55,595 nt of DNA from a virus: positions 1-55,595 of IMG/VR virus record IMGVR_UViG_3300032246_001883. One strand, 5' to 3'. A program made the position numbers and the translations under genes. Shown piece after piece: positions 34,745 through 41,384 of this stretch (positions are counted from its first letter, which is position 1; each line of letters opens with the position of its first letter). The notes under the pieces are model-generated. The model worked only from the letters and a program-made list of their open reading frames with translations. It ran no database searches and was not told the origin of the DNA.

Positions 34745-36322
34745 ATGGCTAGAGCAGAACCTTCAGATAAAATGAAAAACAATGCGGCTTCAATGGTAGA
34801 CATGAAGCCTATTCGTCCTTCCGTTAACGATAAGAATTTACGTTCCTCTGCTGATTTGCTTGGTGACATTTATAAATTGATGGTTAAAGCTCGAAAGAGT
34901 CAAGTTACAGATATGGAACTTGAAAGAAACCACAAAAAAGAAGAAGAATATAAAGACCAAAAAAGACACAAAGAAATATTAAAAGCTTTGACAGTCAGAA
35001 GAAAACCAAAAGCAAAAAAGAAAAAAGAAGTAAAAGAAGTAAAAAAAGATGAAAATAAATCAACTTCAAATTCTTCTGTGGTTGGTGATTTAGTCACATC
35101 TAAAGCAGTTACCGAAGCTGAAAAAACAGTTGCCAAAGCAGCAGTCAAAGAAACTGCTAAGACAGCTGAAAAAGCAGCAGTCAAAGAAACTGCTAAGACA
35201 GCTGAAAAAGCAGCAGTCAAAGAAACTGTTAAACAAGCTGAAGGTACAGCTGTTAAAGAAACTGCCAAACAAGCTGAAGGTACAGCTGTTAAAGAAACTG
35301 CCAAACAAGCTGAAGGTACAGCTGTTAAAGAAATTGCTAAACCAACAAACATACCAAAAAAAATGGAAGTGTTTCCATCTGCAACAAAAATTGGAAAAGT
35401 AACACCAAATATAGCAAAAATTGGATCTTTGTCTTTATCAACAGCAGCAATTGCAACTATTGCTGGAGAAACTGGTGCTGGAAAAGAAAAACCAGAAGTT
35501 ACTGAAAAACAAATTTTAAATAAAGCTGGCCAAATTAATCGAAATGATCCCGAAAAAGGATTTCATTCATATGGTGTATTTGGTATAAATTCAGGAACTC
35601 CAAAAAAAGGAAAACGTAATATTGTCAATAAAGGTACTTCACTTGATAATTTTATTAAAGATAATCCACAATTTGGTATGAGTTCTTCTATGACACTAGA
35701 TCAAATTGATGAATTGTGGGAAAAAAATGCAAGCAAAGATCCAAAAGGATTTCTTGAGGCTCAAAATAAATGGTATGAAAAATATGTTTTGAGTGAAGTC
35801 GCAAAAGACATGCAAAAATTTAAAGGAGATCAAACAGTAATAAATGATCCTAGAGTTTTTGATTTTCTTGCGGATAGACGCAATCAACAAGGTTCATATG
35901 GATTAACACAATCATTTGAATATGCAAAAGATTCGAAATCACCAGAAGAATTAATTACAAAAATGGCTTCTTTTGATATTGCAAATTTAGAAAATGTTTT
36001 TTCAACGGCAATAAAAAAAGCAGATAAACCTGAAAATTTTAAAAAAGGTCTAGCAGATAGGTCTAGATTAAGAGCGGAACGAGCATTAGGTAAAAAATTA
36101 AATTTAGAAATACCTAAATTAGAAATGAATAATCAAGATGATAAATCAAAATTAGATTCAATTTCAAAAGAAAATAAAGACCTTAAAGACCAATCTAATA
36201 AAAACAAACCATCAGGTTCAGGTAATGTGACAAATCAAACAACGGTTGTAAATCAAACAACAGAGCAAAGGCCACAAAGACCGGACGTTGATGATAGACC
36301 AGCACATCAAAGGATAAAATAA
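34745..36322 (+). CDS. tail/hub protein with lysozyme-like domain
   Basis: A 525-residue protein between gp51-like and the tape measure. Residues 1-115 are helical and highly charged (Lys/Glu). Residues about 132-201 are 12-residue tandem repeats (AAVKETAKTAEK type). Residues about 237-445 look like a peptidoglycan hydrolase: AGETGAGK with E242 as candidate catalytic acid, FHSYGVFGINSGTPKKG, FLEAQNKWYEKYV and the C-terminal QQGSYGLTQSFEYA. That layout recalls tail-associated lysozyme/transglycosylase domains. The tail end is Asn/Gln-rich. Since gp5 here lacks lysozyme, this may supply the cell-wall cutting activity. The domain call is from pattern only. Confidence 0.55.
   Translation: MARAEPSDKMKNNAASMVDMKPIRPSVNDKNLRSSADLLGDIYKLMVKARKSQVTDMELERNHKKEEEYKDQKRHKEILKALTVRRKPKAKKKKEVKEVKKDENKSTSNSSVVGDLVTSKAVTEAEKTVAKAAVKETAKTAEKAAVKETAKTAEKAAVKETVKQAEGTAVKETAKQAEGTAVKETAKQAEGTAVKEIAKPTNIPKKMEVFPSATKIGKVTPNIAKIGSLSLSTAAIATIAGETGAGKEKPEVTEKQILNKAGQINRNDPEKGFHSYGVFGINSGTPKKGKRNIVNKGTSLDNFIKDNPQFGMSSSMTLDQIDELWEKNASKDPKGFLEAQNKWYEKYVLSEVAKDMQKFKGDQTVINDPRVFDFLADRRNQQGSYGLTQSFEYAKDSKSPEELITKMASFDIANLENVFSTAIKKADKPENFKKGLADRSRLRAERALGKKLNLEIPKLEMNNQDDKSKLDSISKENKDLKDQSNKNKPSGSGNVTNQTTVVNQTTEQRPQRPDVDDRPAHQRIK
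35138..35347 (+). repeat. 36-bp tandem repeats (about 6 copies)
   Basis: Five full units and one partial unit with a 36-bp period. Copies at 35138 and 35174 are identical, as are those at 35246 and 35282; the unit at 35210 is a hybrid of both types. They encode the 12-residue motif AAVKETAKTAEK or TAVKETAKQAEG, a predicted helical Lys/Glu/Ala linker. Period 36 keeps the frame, so copy number can vary without damage. Confidence 0.95.
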
Positions 36323-38016
36323 TGGCTAAAATGTCCAGAGAAGAAGCAAGATATATTCGCAATAAAAATTATAATTTATCTAGTTTAATTGAAGAAAACC
36401 TATTGCGACAAGAGGCCGGCCCGCTTGTCGCTGTTGGCCGAGCATTAAAAGAAAAATTTAATGTTTCCAAAAGATTAAGTGCAAAGGCTCAAGGCATCAA
36501 AGAAAAATTTAATCCATTGAATATTATTAAATTTATGACAGGATTCATGGGACAAAAAGCAAGTAATATTGCGACTGCTGGTTTTGGCAGAATGTTTGGA
36601 TTTTCAACTGGAGACATTCAATATTTTACTAAAAGCAGAAGTAGAATGATGGGTAGACAACAATATGAAAGACTTGGAAGATTACCAAGTGAAGGTGATA
36701 GCGAAACATTAAAACCAATTCTTAATAAAATGTATAAATTCATAAAGAAAAATTATGAAGAAGATACTAGAAGAAAAGAATTAGAAAAAAACCATCTTGA
36801 AGAAAAATCAGATAAGGATGAAAGAAGGCACAAAGAGTTATTAAAAGCTCTTGGAAAATTTACTGGAAAAGACACAGGCACAAGCACACAAACAGTCATA
36901 AAAGAAAAAGGGTCAACAGCTGAAGAACTTTTTAACTCAATGAAAATGCTTATTAAAGGCTTGGTGGTAACATTAATAGGAGCCGCTTTAAAAAGATTTA
37001 CTGGAATAATAAAAGGTGTGATTAAGCTTGTAAAGTCCTTAAGCTGGTTATCTCCATTAAAATGGTTGAAAAACCTAAAATGGTTAAAAAATATATTTAA
37101 TATGACTAGATTTATTAGATTTATGGGATTTATTCTCAGAGCTTCTCCATGGATAGCAGCTGCACTTGGTGTTGCTTGGTTGGGTATGAAAATATGGGAT
37201 TTTTTACAAGAACGTAAAGAAACAGTTCCTGAGAGAGCTGCCGAAATGTTAAAAAATCCAAATTTATTATTGAATGAAGAACAAAGAAAAGAATATGAAA
37301 ATAGTGTTAGAGAAGGAGGTAGAAGTGCAAAAGAATTGTTAGAATCAGGAGATGAAGAATCTATAAAAAATGCTGGAGGATACGATAAGTTAGTCAATCG
37401 AGTGAGATTATCTGAAGACCTTGAAGATGGCCTTCTTAAATCACAATCTGTAGAAAATTATGCAAAAGTAAAACCTAGACCAAAAGGAAAATTGCAAGCA
37501 GATTCTTGGGATTCAAAATATGGTCAACAGTATGATCCAATAACAGGCGAATTAAAGCCGGAATTAAGGAAGAAAATTGGATTAGATGCTAAACCAAGAG
37601 ATGAAAGTAAAAGATATATCCCTCCACCACGTCCGGTTGAGGAATCAGAAGATGATGATACAGCAACTTCAATTAAGAATATAGAAAAGATGCTAGAAGA
37701 CGATGATAGCTGGAAAAGTGCTGTACCTGATAATGAGCCACCAAAGCCACCACCAACAGAACCTACACAACCACCTCTTGAAATTCCACCTGAACTTTTA
37801 GAGAGTATAAGGAAAGATGAAGATAGGTTAAATAATTTAGTTAATGAAAACAATAATTTGAAATTGCCTGAAAAAGAAGAAGATAATCAATCAGTGATTA
37901 ATCAACAATCTTCAGTAATTAATAATTCAAAACCACAAAGAGATAGTATACCATCAGTGAGACCCACTGAAGATACGATTTCACGATTAATAGCTGATTC
38001 TACAAAAGTTGTTTAA
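36322..38016 (+). CDS. probable tail tape measure protein (gp29-like)
   Basis: A 564-residue protein; T4 gp29, the tape measure, is about the same size. N-terminal SREEARYIRNKNYNLSSLIEENLLRQEAGPL, then long charged helices to about 200. Two hydrophobic segments follow: about 208-225 (LIKGLVVTLIGAALKRF) and about 270-295 (SPWIAAALGVAWLGMKIWDF), which could enter the host membrane on ejection. The last 200 residues are polar and Pro/Glu-rich. It follows the lysozyme-like gene (stop TAA overlapping start, TAATG), as expected downstream of the frameshifted assembly genes. Confidence 0.7.
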   Translation: MAKMSREEARYIRNKNYNLSSLIEENLLRQEAGPLVAVGRALKEKFNVSKRLSAKAQGIKEKFNPLNIIKFMTGFMGQKASNIATAGFGRMFGFSTGDIQYFTKSRSRMMGRQQYERLGRLPSEGDSETLKPILNKMYKFIKKNYEEDTRRKELEKNHLEEKSDKDERRHKELLKALGKFTGKDTGTSTQTVIKEKGSTAEELFNSMKMLIKGLVVTLIGAALKRFTGIIKGVIKLVKSLSWLSPLKWLKNLKWLKNIFNMTRFIRFMGFILRASPWIAAALGVAWLGMKIWDFLQERKETVPERAAEMLKNPNLLLNEEQRKEYENSVREGGRSAKELLESGDEESIKNAGGYDKLVNRVRLSEDLEDGLLKSQSVENYAKVKPRPKGKLQADSWDSKYGQQYDPITGELKPELRKKIGLDAKPRDESKRYIPPPRPVEESEDDDTATSIKNIEKMLEDDDSWKSAVPDNEPPKPPPTEPTQPPLEIPPELLESIRKDEDRLNNLVNENNNLKLPEKEEDNQSVINQQSSVINNSKPQRDSIPSVRPTEDTISRLIADSTKVV

Positions 38017-38021
38017 TCAAT

Positions 38022-38044
38022 AAAAAACCCCGCACTAGGCGGGG
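38022..38044 (-). terminator. rho-independent terminator for gp32
   Basis: The minus strand forms a 6-bp GC stem CCCCGC/GCGGGG with a 5-nt loop (38028-38044) followed directly by six T (38027-38022). It lies 33 nt after the gp32 stop and between convergent gp32 and tape-measure genes. On the plus strand there is no T-run after the stem, so it acts for the minus strand only. Confidence 0.92.
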
Positions 38045-38076
38045 TCCAAACTAAGTTCTGAGAAAGGAGCTTTAGT

Positions 38077-38952
38077 TTATTCGTCAGCTAACTTGGCAAA
38101 ATATGCCATGTCATCGTCATCTTCTGTAACATCAACCTCGTCAACTACTGGCTTTTTAGGAGCAGACTTAATTTGCTCAACAGTAGTACGAACAGCAGGT
38201 GCATCACCATTAATTCCCAATACTTTTTCTAGGCGGTGCAATAAATCACCATATGCCTTGAATTCTGTATCAACAACTAATGCCGAAAGAGAATGTTCGG
38301 ATTTCCAAATCTTTTCAAGTTCTTCATCATCATCTAACAATGCTGAAGCTGACATGAATTCTGATTTGTCGTAGTTTTGATAACCAGCAACCTTAGTGAT
38401 TTTCAATTTAAAGTTAGCACCTTTCCACAAATCAAATGGATTGATAGGTGTTTCATCTTCAAATTGAGGATTCATTGCTTCTGTGATTTTCTCAAAAATC
38501 TTGGCACCAAATTTAAACAATTTGACTTTGCCTTCATTTTCTGGATGTTTCGGATCAGAAACAATATAGACATTACAAATATAGCTGAGTTTGCGCTTTT
38601 GTTTACGCACAATCTCTTTGTTAGCTTCAATGCCAGAGTTCCACAACTTACTGTTATGTTCACAAACTGGACAGTTTTGATTTTTTGTCGTCAAACATTT
38701 ATCAATAAGCCAACCACCAGGTCCTTGAAAACCATGTTCAAAGAGTTTAACCCAAGGCAAACCATCTTCACCATCAATTGGTGCTGCTGGTAAGAATCGG
38801 ATTGTTGCCATACCATTGCCTGCTTTGTCTACCTCAGGCTTCCAATAATTTTCTTTATCAGATTTACCTTCGTTAGAGCTGAGTGCTTCTACGGCGGATT
38901 TGAGTTTGGCCATATTGCCTGAACTCTTTTTCAAGTTTGAGAAGTCTACCAT
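38077..38952 (-). CDS. 32: single-stranded DNA-binding protein gp32
   Basis: A 291-residue T4 gp32 homologue that coats ssDNA and organises replication, recombination and repair. N-terminal cooperativity region (SNLKKSSGNMAKL), then the OB-fold core with WKPEVDKAGNGMATIRFLP, and the zinc site H73, C86, C94, C97 (CPVCEHN). The C-terminus is acidic (VDVTEDDDDMAYF), the part that binds partners such as gp59. AAAGGTAAATT precedes the ATG. It has its own perfect promoter and terminator, fitting the very high need for this protein. Confidence 0.96.
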   Translation of the reverse strand: MVDFSNLKKSSGNMAKLKSAVEALSSNEGKSDKENYWKPEVDKAGNGMATIRFLPAAPIDGEDGLPWVKLFEHGFQGPGGWLIDKCLTTKNQNCPVCEHNSKLWNSGIEANKEIVRKQKRKLSYICNVYIVSDPKHPENEGKVKLFKFGAKIFEKITEAMNPQFEDETPINPFDLWKGANFKLKITKVAGYQNYDKSEFMSASALLDDDEELEKIWKSEHSLSALVVDTEFKAYGDLLHRLEKVLGINGDAPAVRTTVEQIKSAPKKPVVDEVDVTEDDDDMAYFAKLADE

Positions 38953-38967
38953 AATTTACCTTTCTAG

Positions 38968-38988
38968 TATAAACGGAATATAAACGGA
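38968..38988 (-). promoter_or_regulatory. direct repeat CCGTTTATA in gp32 leader
   Basis: Two identical 10-mers (TATAAACGGA on the plus strand at 38968 and 38979) stand 11 bp apart between the gp32 promoter and its ribosome-binding site. T4 gp32 represses its own translation by binding the leader. This repeat, one helical turn apart, could be a binding site for gp32 on the mRNA or for another protein on DNA; function inferred. Confidence 0.45.
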
Positions 38989-39003
38989 TTATCCACATGA
39001 TGC

Positions 39004-39032
39004 ATTATATAATAATATTTAGGCGTTGTCAA
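39004..39032 (-). promoter_or_regulatory. perfect sigma70 promoter for gp32 (TTGACA-17-TATAAT)
   Basis: The minus strand has TTGACA (39032-39027), exactly 17 nt, then TATAAT (39009-39004): both hexamers are perfect consensus. It lies partly in the 3' end of the nucleotidase gene, 52 nt before the gp32 ATG. Confidence 0.92.
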
Positions 39033-39528
39033 TATGATGAATTAACATTGCCAAGGTGGTTTCCACATCTTTATGATGTATTGGAATTCCACCTGCCTTC
39101 TTCCAATCACTGATAACAACATCTGTATCATCAATAATTATTGAAGTTGGTGTAGCAAACTTATATTTCAATTCTTTACCTGGAACAAAGTTTTGCTTGA
39201 ATAGAATACCATGGTCTTTTAACCATTTGGATTTTTGTGTGCTTAATTCATCATGTCTTTTTATATTTGCTGTTGATGAAAGAATTTCAGTTGGAATACC
39301 TTTTTCTAAAAAGATATTTTCAAGAGTGTTAATAAGTGTATGAGCATTAGGCATTAAATCCAAAGTTGCAAATTGTTGTGTCTGTATAAAATCATCAAAA
39401 TAACCATTGAACTTTTTTTGTGATTCTGCTTCACTTGGATGAATACCGTATCTTTCTTTATATCGCTTTTCAAAGTCAGCAATTACACCATCCATATCAA
39501 GATAAATTTTTTCTATTTTTGTGGACAT
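39019..39528 (-). CDS. 5'(3')-deoxyribonucleotidase-like HAD phosphatase
   Basis: A 169-residue HAD-fold enzyme. Motif I is IYLDMDGVIADF with D11 (nucleophile) and D13, followed by a cap region; ILSSTANIKR supplies the motif II Ser, and SIIIDDTDVVISDWKKAGG the motif III/IV acidic pair. The layout matches the NT5C deoxyribonucleotidase family, which removes phosphate from dNMPs and could tune nucleotide pools during infection. It overlaps gp59 by 16 nt, so it is probably co-translated. The 3' end carries the gp32 promoter. Confidence 0.85.
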   Translation of the reverse strand: MSTKIEKIYLDMDGVIADFEKRYKERYGIHPSEAESQKKFNGYFDDFIQTQQFATLDLMPNAHTLINTLENIFLEKGIPTEILSSTANIKRHDELSTQKSKWLKDHGILFKQNFVPGKELKYKFATPTSIIIDDTDVVISDWKKAGGIPIHHKDVETTLAMLIHHIDNA

Positions 39529-40142
39529 AATTCTCTCATACTTTCTTTAAGGATGGTTTTAAACTTTTCTTTATCGTATTGAATAAAAGGCTTATATCTC
39601 AAACATTTTCTTTGATATGCGGGCCATATAATATCATCAGATATCTTTTTGTTCCACATAGGAAAGAAATTCATAATGTCATCGAGTATCACCAGTGTTT
39701 CAATACAAATCTTGTGTTGATTTGCACCTAATAACAAAGCAGGATAACCAGCAGATGGCACTTCAATCAGTTCATCAGGATTATTTGCCTGTTCTAAGAT
39801 ACTGATTATATCTTGTTCAAACTGATATGTCAAGCGCTGGTTTCTTTTTTGCCATTCTTTGTAGGTTTCTTCACCTTCGGCATTAGAAATATCACCAACC
39901 CAATTTACATTATTGCTTAAAAAGTTGGAAACATAAAAATATTTTAATTCTTCCAGTTTGTATTTCCTGGAAAGTCGATAAAATGTATACTTGTCTTTTC
40001 GGTTGGCAAAAGTATCTTTTGAGACACTGGTTTTACCGCCATACTTAAAATAATCATAACTATCAGAGGTAAAATGTAATTTGATTGCATTGAATAAAGC
40101 AAAGGCTGAAAAGCCCGACCCTTCCTCAAAAGTAAAACTCAT
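39513..40142 (-). CDS. 59: helicase loader gp59
   Basis: A 209-residue T4 gp59 homologue, which loads the gp41 helicase onto gp32-coated ssDNA. N-terminal GFSAFALFNAIKLHFTSDSYDYFKYGGKT is the family hallmark, followed by KYTFYRLSRKYKLEELKYFYVSNFL. Length agrees with the family (217 in T4). It overlaps gp33 by 4 nt (ATGA), reproducing the T4 59-33-32 order with the nucleotidase inserted. Confidence 0.9.
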   Translation of the reverse strand: MSFTFEEGSGFSAFALFNAIKLHFTSDSYDYFKYGGKTSVSKDTFANRKDKYTFYRLSRKYKLEELKYFYVSNFLSNNVNWVGDISNAEGEETYKEWQKRNQRLTYQFEQDIISILEQANNPDELIEVPSAGYPALLLGANQHKICIETLVILDDIMNFFPMWNKKISDDIIWPAYQRKCLRYKPFIQYDKEKFKTILKESMRELCPQK

Positions 40143-40360
40143 AGTGGCAATTTAGACGATTTTTTCATTAAATTTAAATCTTCAGCTTCTTCTCTAATTT
40201 TAGCCTTCAACGCTGGAGATATAAGAGATGCTGCTAAATCTACTTCTAGTCCTATAGTTTCACAATGATATACAATTGCATCCATTCTTGTTAGTCCCGT
40301 ATCTTGAGACAATATCTCTATCATTTCACTAAATTCTGCAATTTCTGATTTTGTTGGCAT
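40139..40360 (-). CDS. 33: late transcription coactivator gp33
   Basis: A 73-residue protein: TGLTRMDAIVYHCETIGLEVD, then ISPALKAKIREEAEDLNLMKK, ending in SKLPL. This agrees with gp33 of T4-like marine phages, which binds the RNA polymerase flap and the sliding clamp through its C-terminal tail to activate late promoters. Its presence explains the TATAAATA-type boxes in the structural region. It overlaps gp59 by 4 nt and the upstream small ORF by 40 nt. Confidence 0.8.
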   Translation of the reverse strand: MPTKSEIAEFSEMIEILSQDTGLTRMDAIVYHCETIGLEVDLAASLISPALKAKIREEAEDLNLMKKSSKLPL

Positions 40361-40515
40361 GATTGTAAAAATTCAATTAGTTGTGGAATTTCTTCCGATT
40401 CCATAATTATACATGATGATGATGTTGGAGGCAAGCCTTTGATTTTAGGAATTCTTTCTTCTTCCCTAACCAATATAATATTATTGCCTATTTTGTTGAT
40501 TTTATATTTTACCAT
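40321..40515 (-). CDS. small protein of unknown function upstream of gp33
   Basis: A 64-residue ORF starting ATG, with IPKIKGLPPTSSSCIIMESEEIPQLIEFLQS. The composition looks like a real globular protein, and it fills an otherwise empty stretch before gp33. But it has no clear Shine-Dalgarno, a GC hairpin (40523-40543) stands just 8 nt before the start, and it overlaps gp33 by 40 nt. I do not recognise a family. Confidence 0.5.
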   Translation of the reverse strand: MVKYKINKIGNNIILVREEERIPKIKGLPPTSSSCIIMESEEIPQLIEFLQSCQQNQKLQNLVK

Positions 40516-40522
40516 TTGAATT

Positions 40523-40543
40523 GGGGGTTTTTATAGAACCCCC
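40523..40543 (-). terminator. GC-rich hairpin between barrel gene and gp33 operon
   Basis: On the minus strand GGGGGTT pairs with AACCCCC, 7 bp with a 7-nt loop, 9 nt after the stop of the barrel gene. The 3' side is followed by AATTC, not a T-run, so intrinsic termination would be weak. It could stabilise the 3' end of the tmRNA/barrel transcript or block translation of the next ORF. Confidence 0.55.
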
Positions 40544-40552
40544 ATAACTATA

Positions 40553-40996
40553 TTAGAATGAGTACTTCAAACCACCAGTAATCACGTTACCGTTAAATGA
40601 ATCAACTTTCTTTTGACCGTATTGATGATCAAATACAAGAACAGCCGACAAGTTTTTCATCACTGGAACTGAAACACCAGCACCAACAGTCATGGCAAAA
40701 CCATTATCGCCTGTTCGGTTGTCCAAGTAGGATACACCAGTACGAACATCAACAGATGCAAAGCTTGTTTTAAAAATATCATATGATGCGGTAACACCAT
40801 ACTTATTTTGGTCATTATCTCCTTTTGTAAAGCGAGTAAAACCTGCTTCTAGTCCTACTGGACCAAACTTATCACCAGCTACAATATTGAAACCTGTACG
40901 GTCAGTAGCTTTATCTTGTACTGCATTTACACCAACTTCAACAGCAGATGCGGAAAGTGCCAAAGCGGCCAATGTCGAAAAAATAACTTTTTTCAT
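40553..40996 (-). CDS. outer-membrane beta-barrel protein with signal peptide
   Basis: A 147-residue protein. It begins with a signal peptide (MKKVIFSTLAALALSASAVE, cleavage probably after SASA). The rest alternates hydrophobic/polar strands (GLEAGFTRF, YGVTASYDIF, VDVRTGVSYLD, MTVGAGVSVPV, SAVLVFDHQYG, ITGGLKYSF) and ends in an aromatic-rich strand with terminal Phe, the signature of outer-membrane proteins recognised by BamA. The size suits an 8-strand OmpX/OmpA-type barrel. Start supported by AAGGAG 6 nt upstream. It lies right behind the tmRNA locus. It could alter the host surface, e.g. to exclude other phages; that is inference. Confidence 0.8.
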   Translation of the reverse strand: MKKVIFSTLAALALSASAVEVGVNAVQDKATDRTGFNIVAGDKFGPVGLEAGFTRFTKGDNDQNKYGVTASYDIFKTSFASVDVRTGVSYLDNRTGDNGFAMTVGAGVSVPVMKNLSAVLVFDHQYGQKKVDSFNGNVITGGLKYSF

Positions 40997-41020
40997 AATA
41001 ACTCCTTATAATTAATAAAA

Positions 41021-41055
41021 TGGTAGTTTAATTCTGTTACGAGGATAAACTACCA
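41021..41055 (-). terminator. 10-bp hairpin at the end of the tmRNA coding piece
   Basis: TGGTAGTTTA and TAAACTACCA form a perfect 10-bp stem with a 15-nt loop on the minus strand, followed by ATTTTATT. It could be a weak terminator for the tmRNA or the 3' structure of its coding piece. It stands just before the AAGGAG of the barrel gene, so read-through would express that gene. Confidence 0.6.
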
Positions 41056-41072
41056 AAAACCCTAGTCTGCGT

Positions 41073-41105
41073 TTAGGCAGCCAATGCGAAACGTGAGTCG
41101 TTTGC
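41073..41105 (-). CDS. tmRNA tag reading frame (ANDSRFALAA)
   Basis: From resume codon GCA at 41105 the frame reads ANDSRFALAA followed by TAA. Together with the Ala carried by the RNA the added tag is A-ANDSRFALAA. It keeps the AND start and the ALAA end recognised by ClpXP and other proteases; E. coli has ANDENYALAA. This confirms identity and direction of the RNA. Confidence 0.92.
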   Translation of the reverse strand, partial: ANDSRFALAA

Positions 41106-41188
41106 GGTTACTTTGTTTTAGTTTTTACACCTACTCTGGTGAGTTGTCCACTTCTGTACTATTTGCCCTGTCGAAACTATGCACCCCC

Positions 41189-41283
41189 ATCAAAAACACA
41201 CCGAGCACGGCTTTGCCACCCATATGTTTTCAGCACCACATAATCAGGTATCCGTGTACCGAGTTGCGTTAAGGATGTGCTTT
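41189..41283 (-). other. tmRNA intervening segment between acceptor and coding pieces
   Basis: 95 nt between the acceptor CCA end (41284) and the coding 5' end (41188). In permuted tmRNAs this segment is transcribed and cut out, the coding 5' end being made by RNase P. It contains small potential hairpins (GGTA...TACC, GGC-AAA-GCC). No gene is visible and I see no known aptamer core. Confidence 0.75.
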
Positions 41284-41349
41284 TGGTGGAGGTGGGGGGA
41301 TTTGCACCCCCGTCCAGAACACATTTCAAGTTGCTTCATACAACCATAA
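41284..41349 (-). ncRNA. ssrA: two-piece tmRNA, acceptor piece
   Basis: RNA runs from about 41349 (7 nt after the -10 box; exact 5' end unknown) to 41284. The 3' part is UUCUGGAC, T-arm GGGGG-UGCAAAU-CCCCC (41311-41295), acceptor strand CACCUCC (41294-41288), A, and a gene-encoded CCA (41286-41284). T-loop carries G where most have the second U. The UUCUGGACG lead-in is standard for tmRNA, not tRNA. It stands upstream of the coding piece, as in alphaproteobacterial, cyanobacterial and some betaproteobacterial ssrA. Confidence 0.92.
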
Positions 41350-41355
41350 CTTCAC

Positions 41356-41384
41356 ATTATACATTAAATTATTTAGTCTGTCAA
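41356..41384 (-). promoter_or_regulatory. perfect sigma70 promoter for the tmRNA (TTGACA-17-TATAAT)
   Basis: The minus strand has TTGACA (41384-41379), 17 nt, TATAAT (41361-41356), perfect consensus at both boxes. The -35 box overlaps the stop codon of the nuclease gene. Predicted start near 41349, a few bases before the acceptor-piece stem. Confidence 0.93.

Larger units (their letters stand above)
41021..41188 (-). ncRNA. ssrA: two-piece tmRNA, coding (mRNA-like) piece
   Basis: RNA runs 41188 downward. It begins GGGGGUG, pairing with CACCUCC of the acceptor piece including a G3-U70 wobble, the alanine identity element. Next comes the D-loop analogue GUUUCGACAGGG (hallmark of tmRNA), then a probable pseudoknot PK1 (41127-41144; ACUC/GAGU stem, ACC with GGU), then an A-rich stretch and the tag frame GCA AAC GAC ... 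TAA. The 3' boundary is uncertain; I include the following hairpin. In standard tmRNA this would precede the T-arm; here it lies downstream of it, i.e. the gene is circularly permuted. tmRNA rescues stalled ribosomes. Confidence 0.92.

Noticed and set aside
34900-35352. 150-codon minus-strand ORF, Ala/Val/Ser-rich
   Set aside because: Mirror of the 36-bp repeats of the lysozyme-like gene; antisense to a better-supported gene.
36753-37397. 214-codon minus-strand ORF
   Set aside because: Antisense to the tape measure; Ser/Phe/Asn-rich as expected from the complement of a Lys/Glu-rich gene.
38028-38044. Terminator for the plus-strand tape measure
   Set aside because: The stem is followed by TCCAAAC on the plus strand, no T-run; it fits the minus strand only.
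41084-41272. 62-codon plus-strand ORF across the tmRNA locus
   Set aside because: Antisense to a convincing structured RNA; no ribosome-binding site and an implausible composition.
41284-41311. tRNA gene read from the T-arm and CCA on the minus strand
   Set aside because: No D-arm or anticodon arm precedes it; the UUCUGGAC lead-in and the matching coding piece identify it as the tmRNA acceptor.
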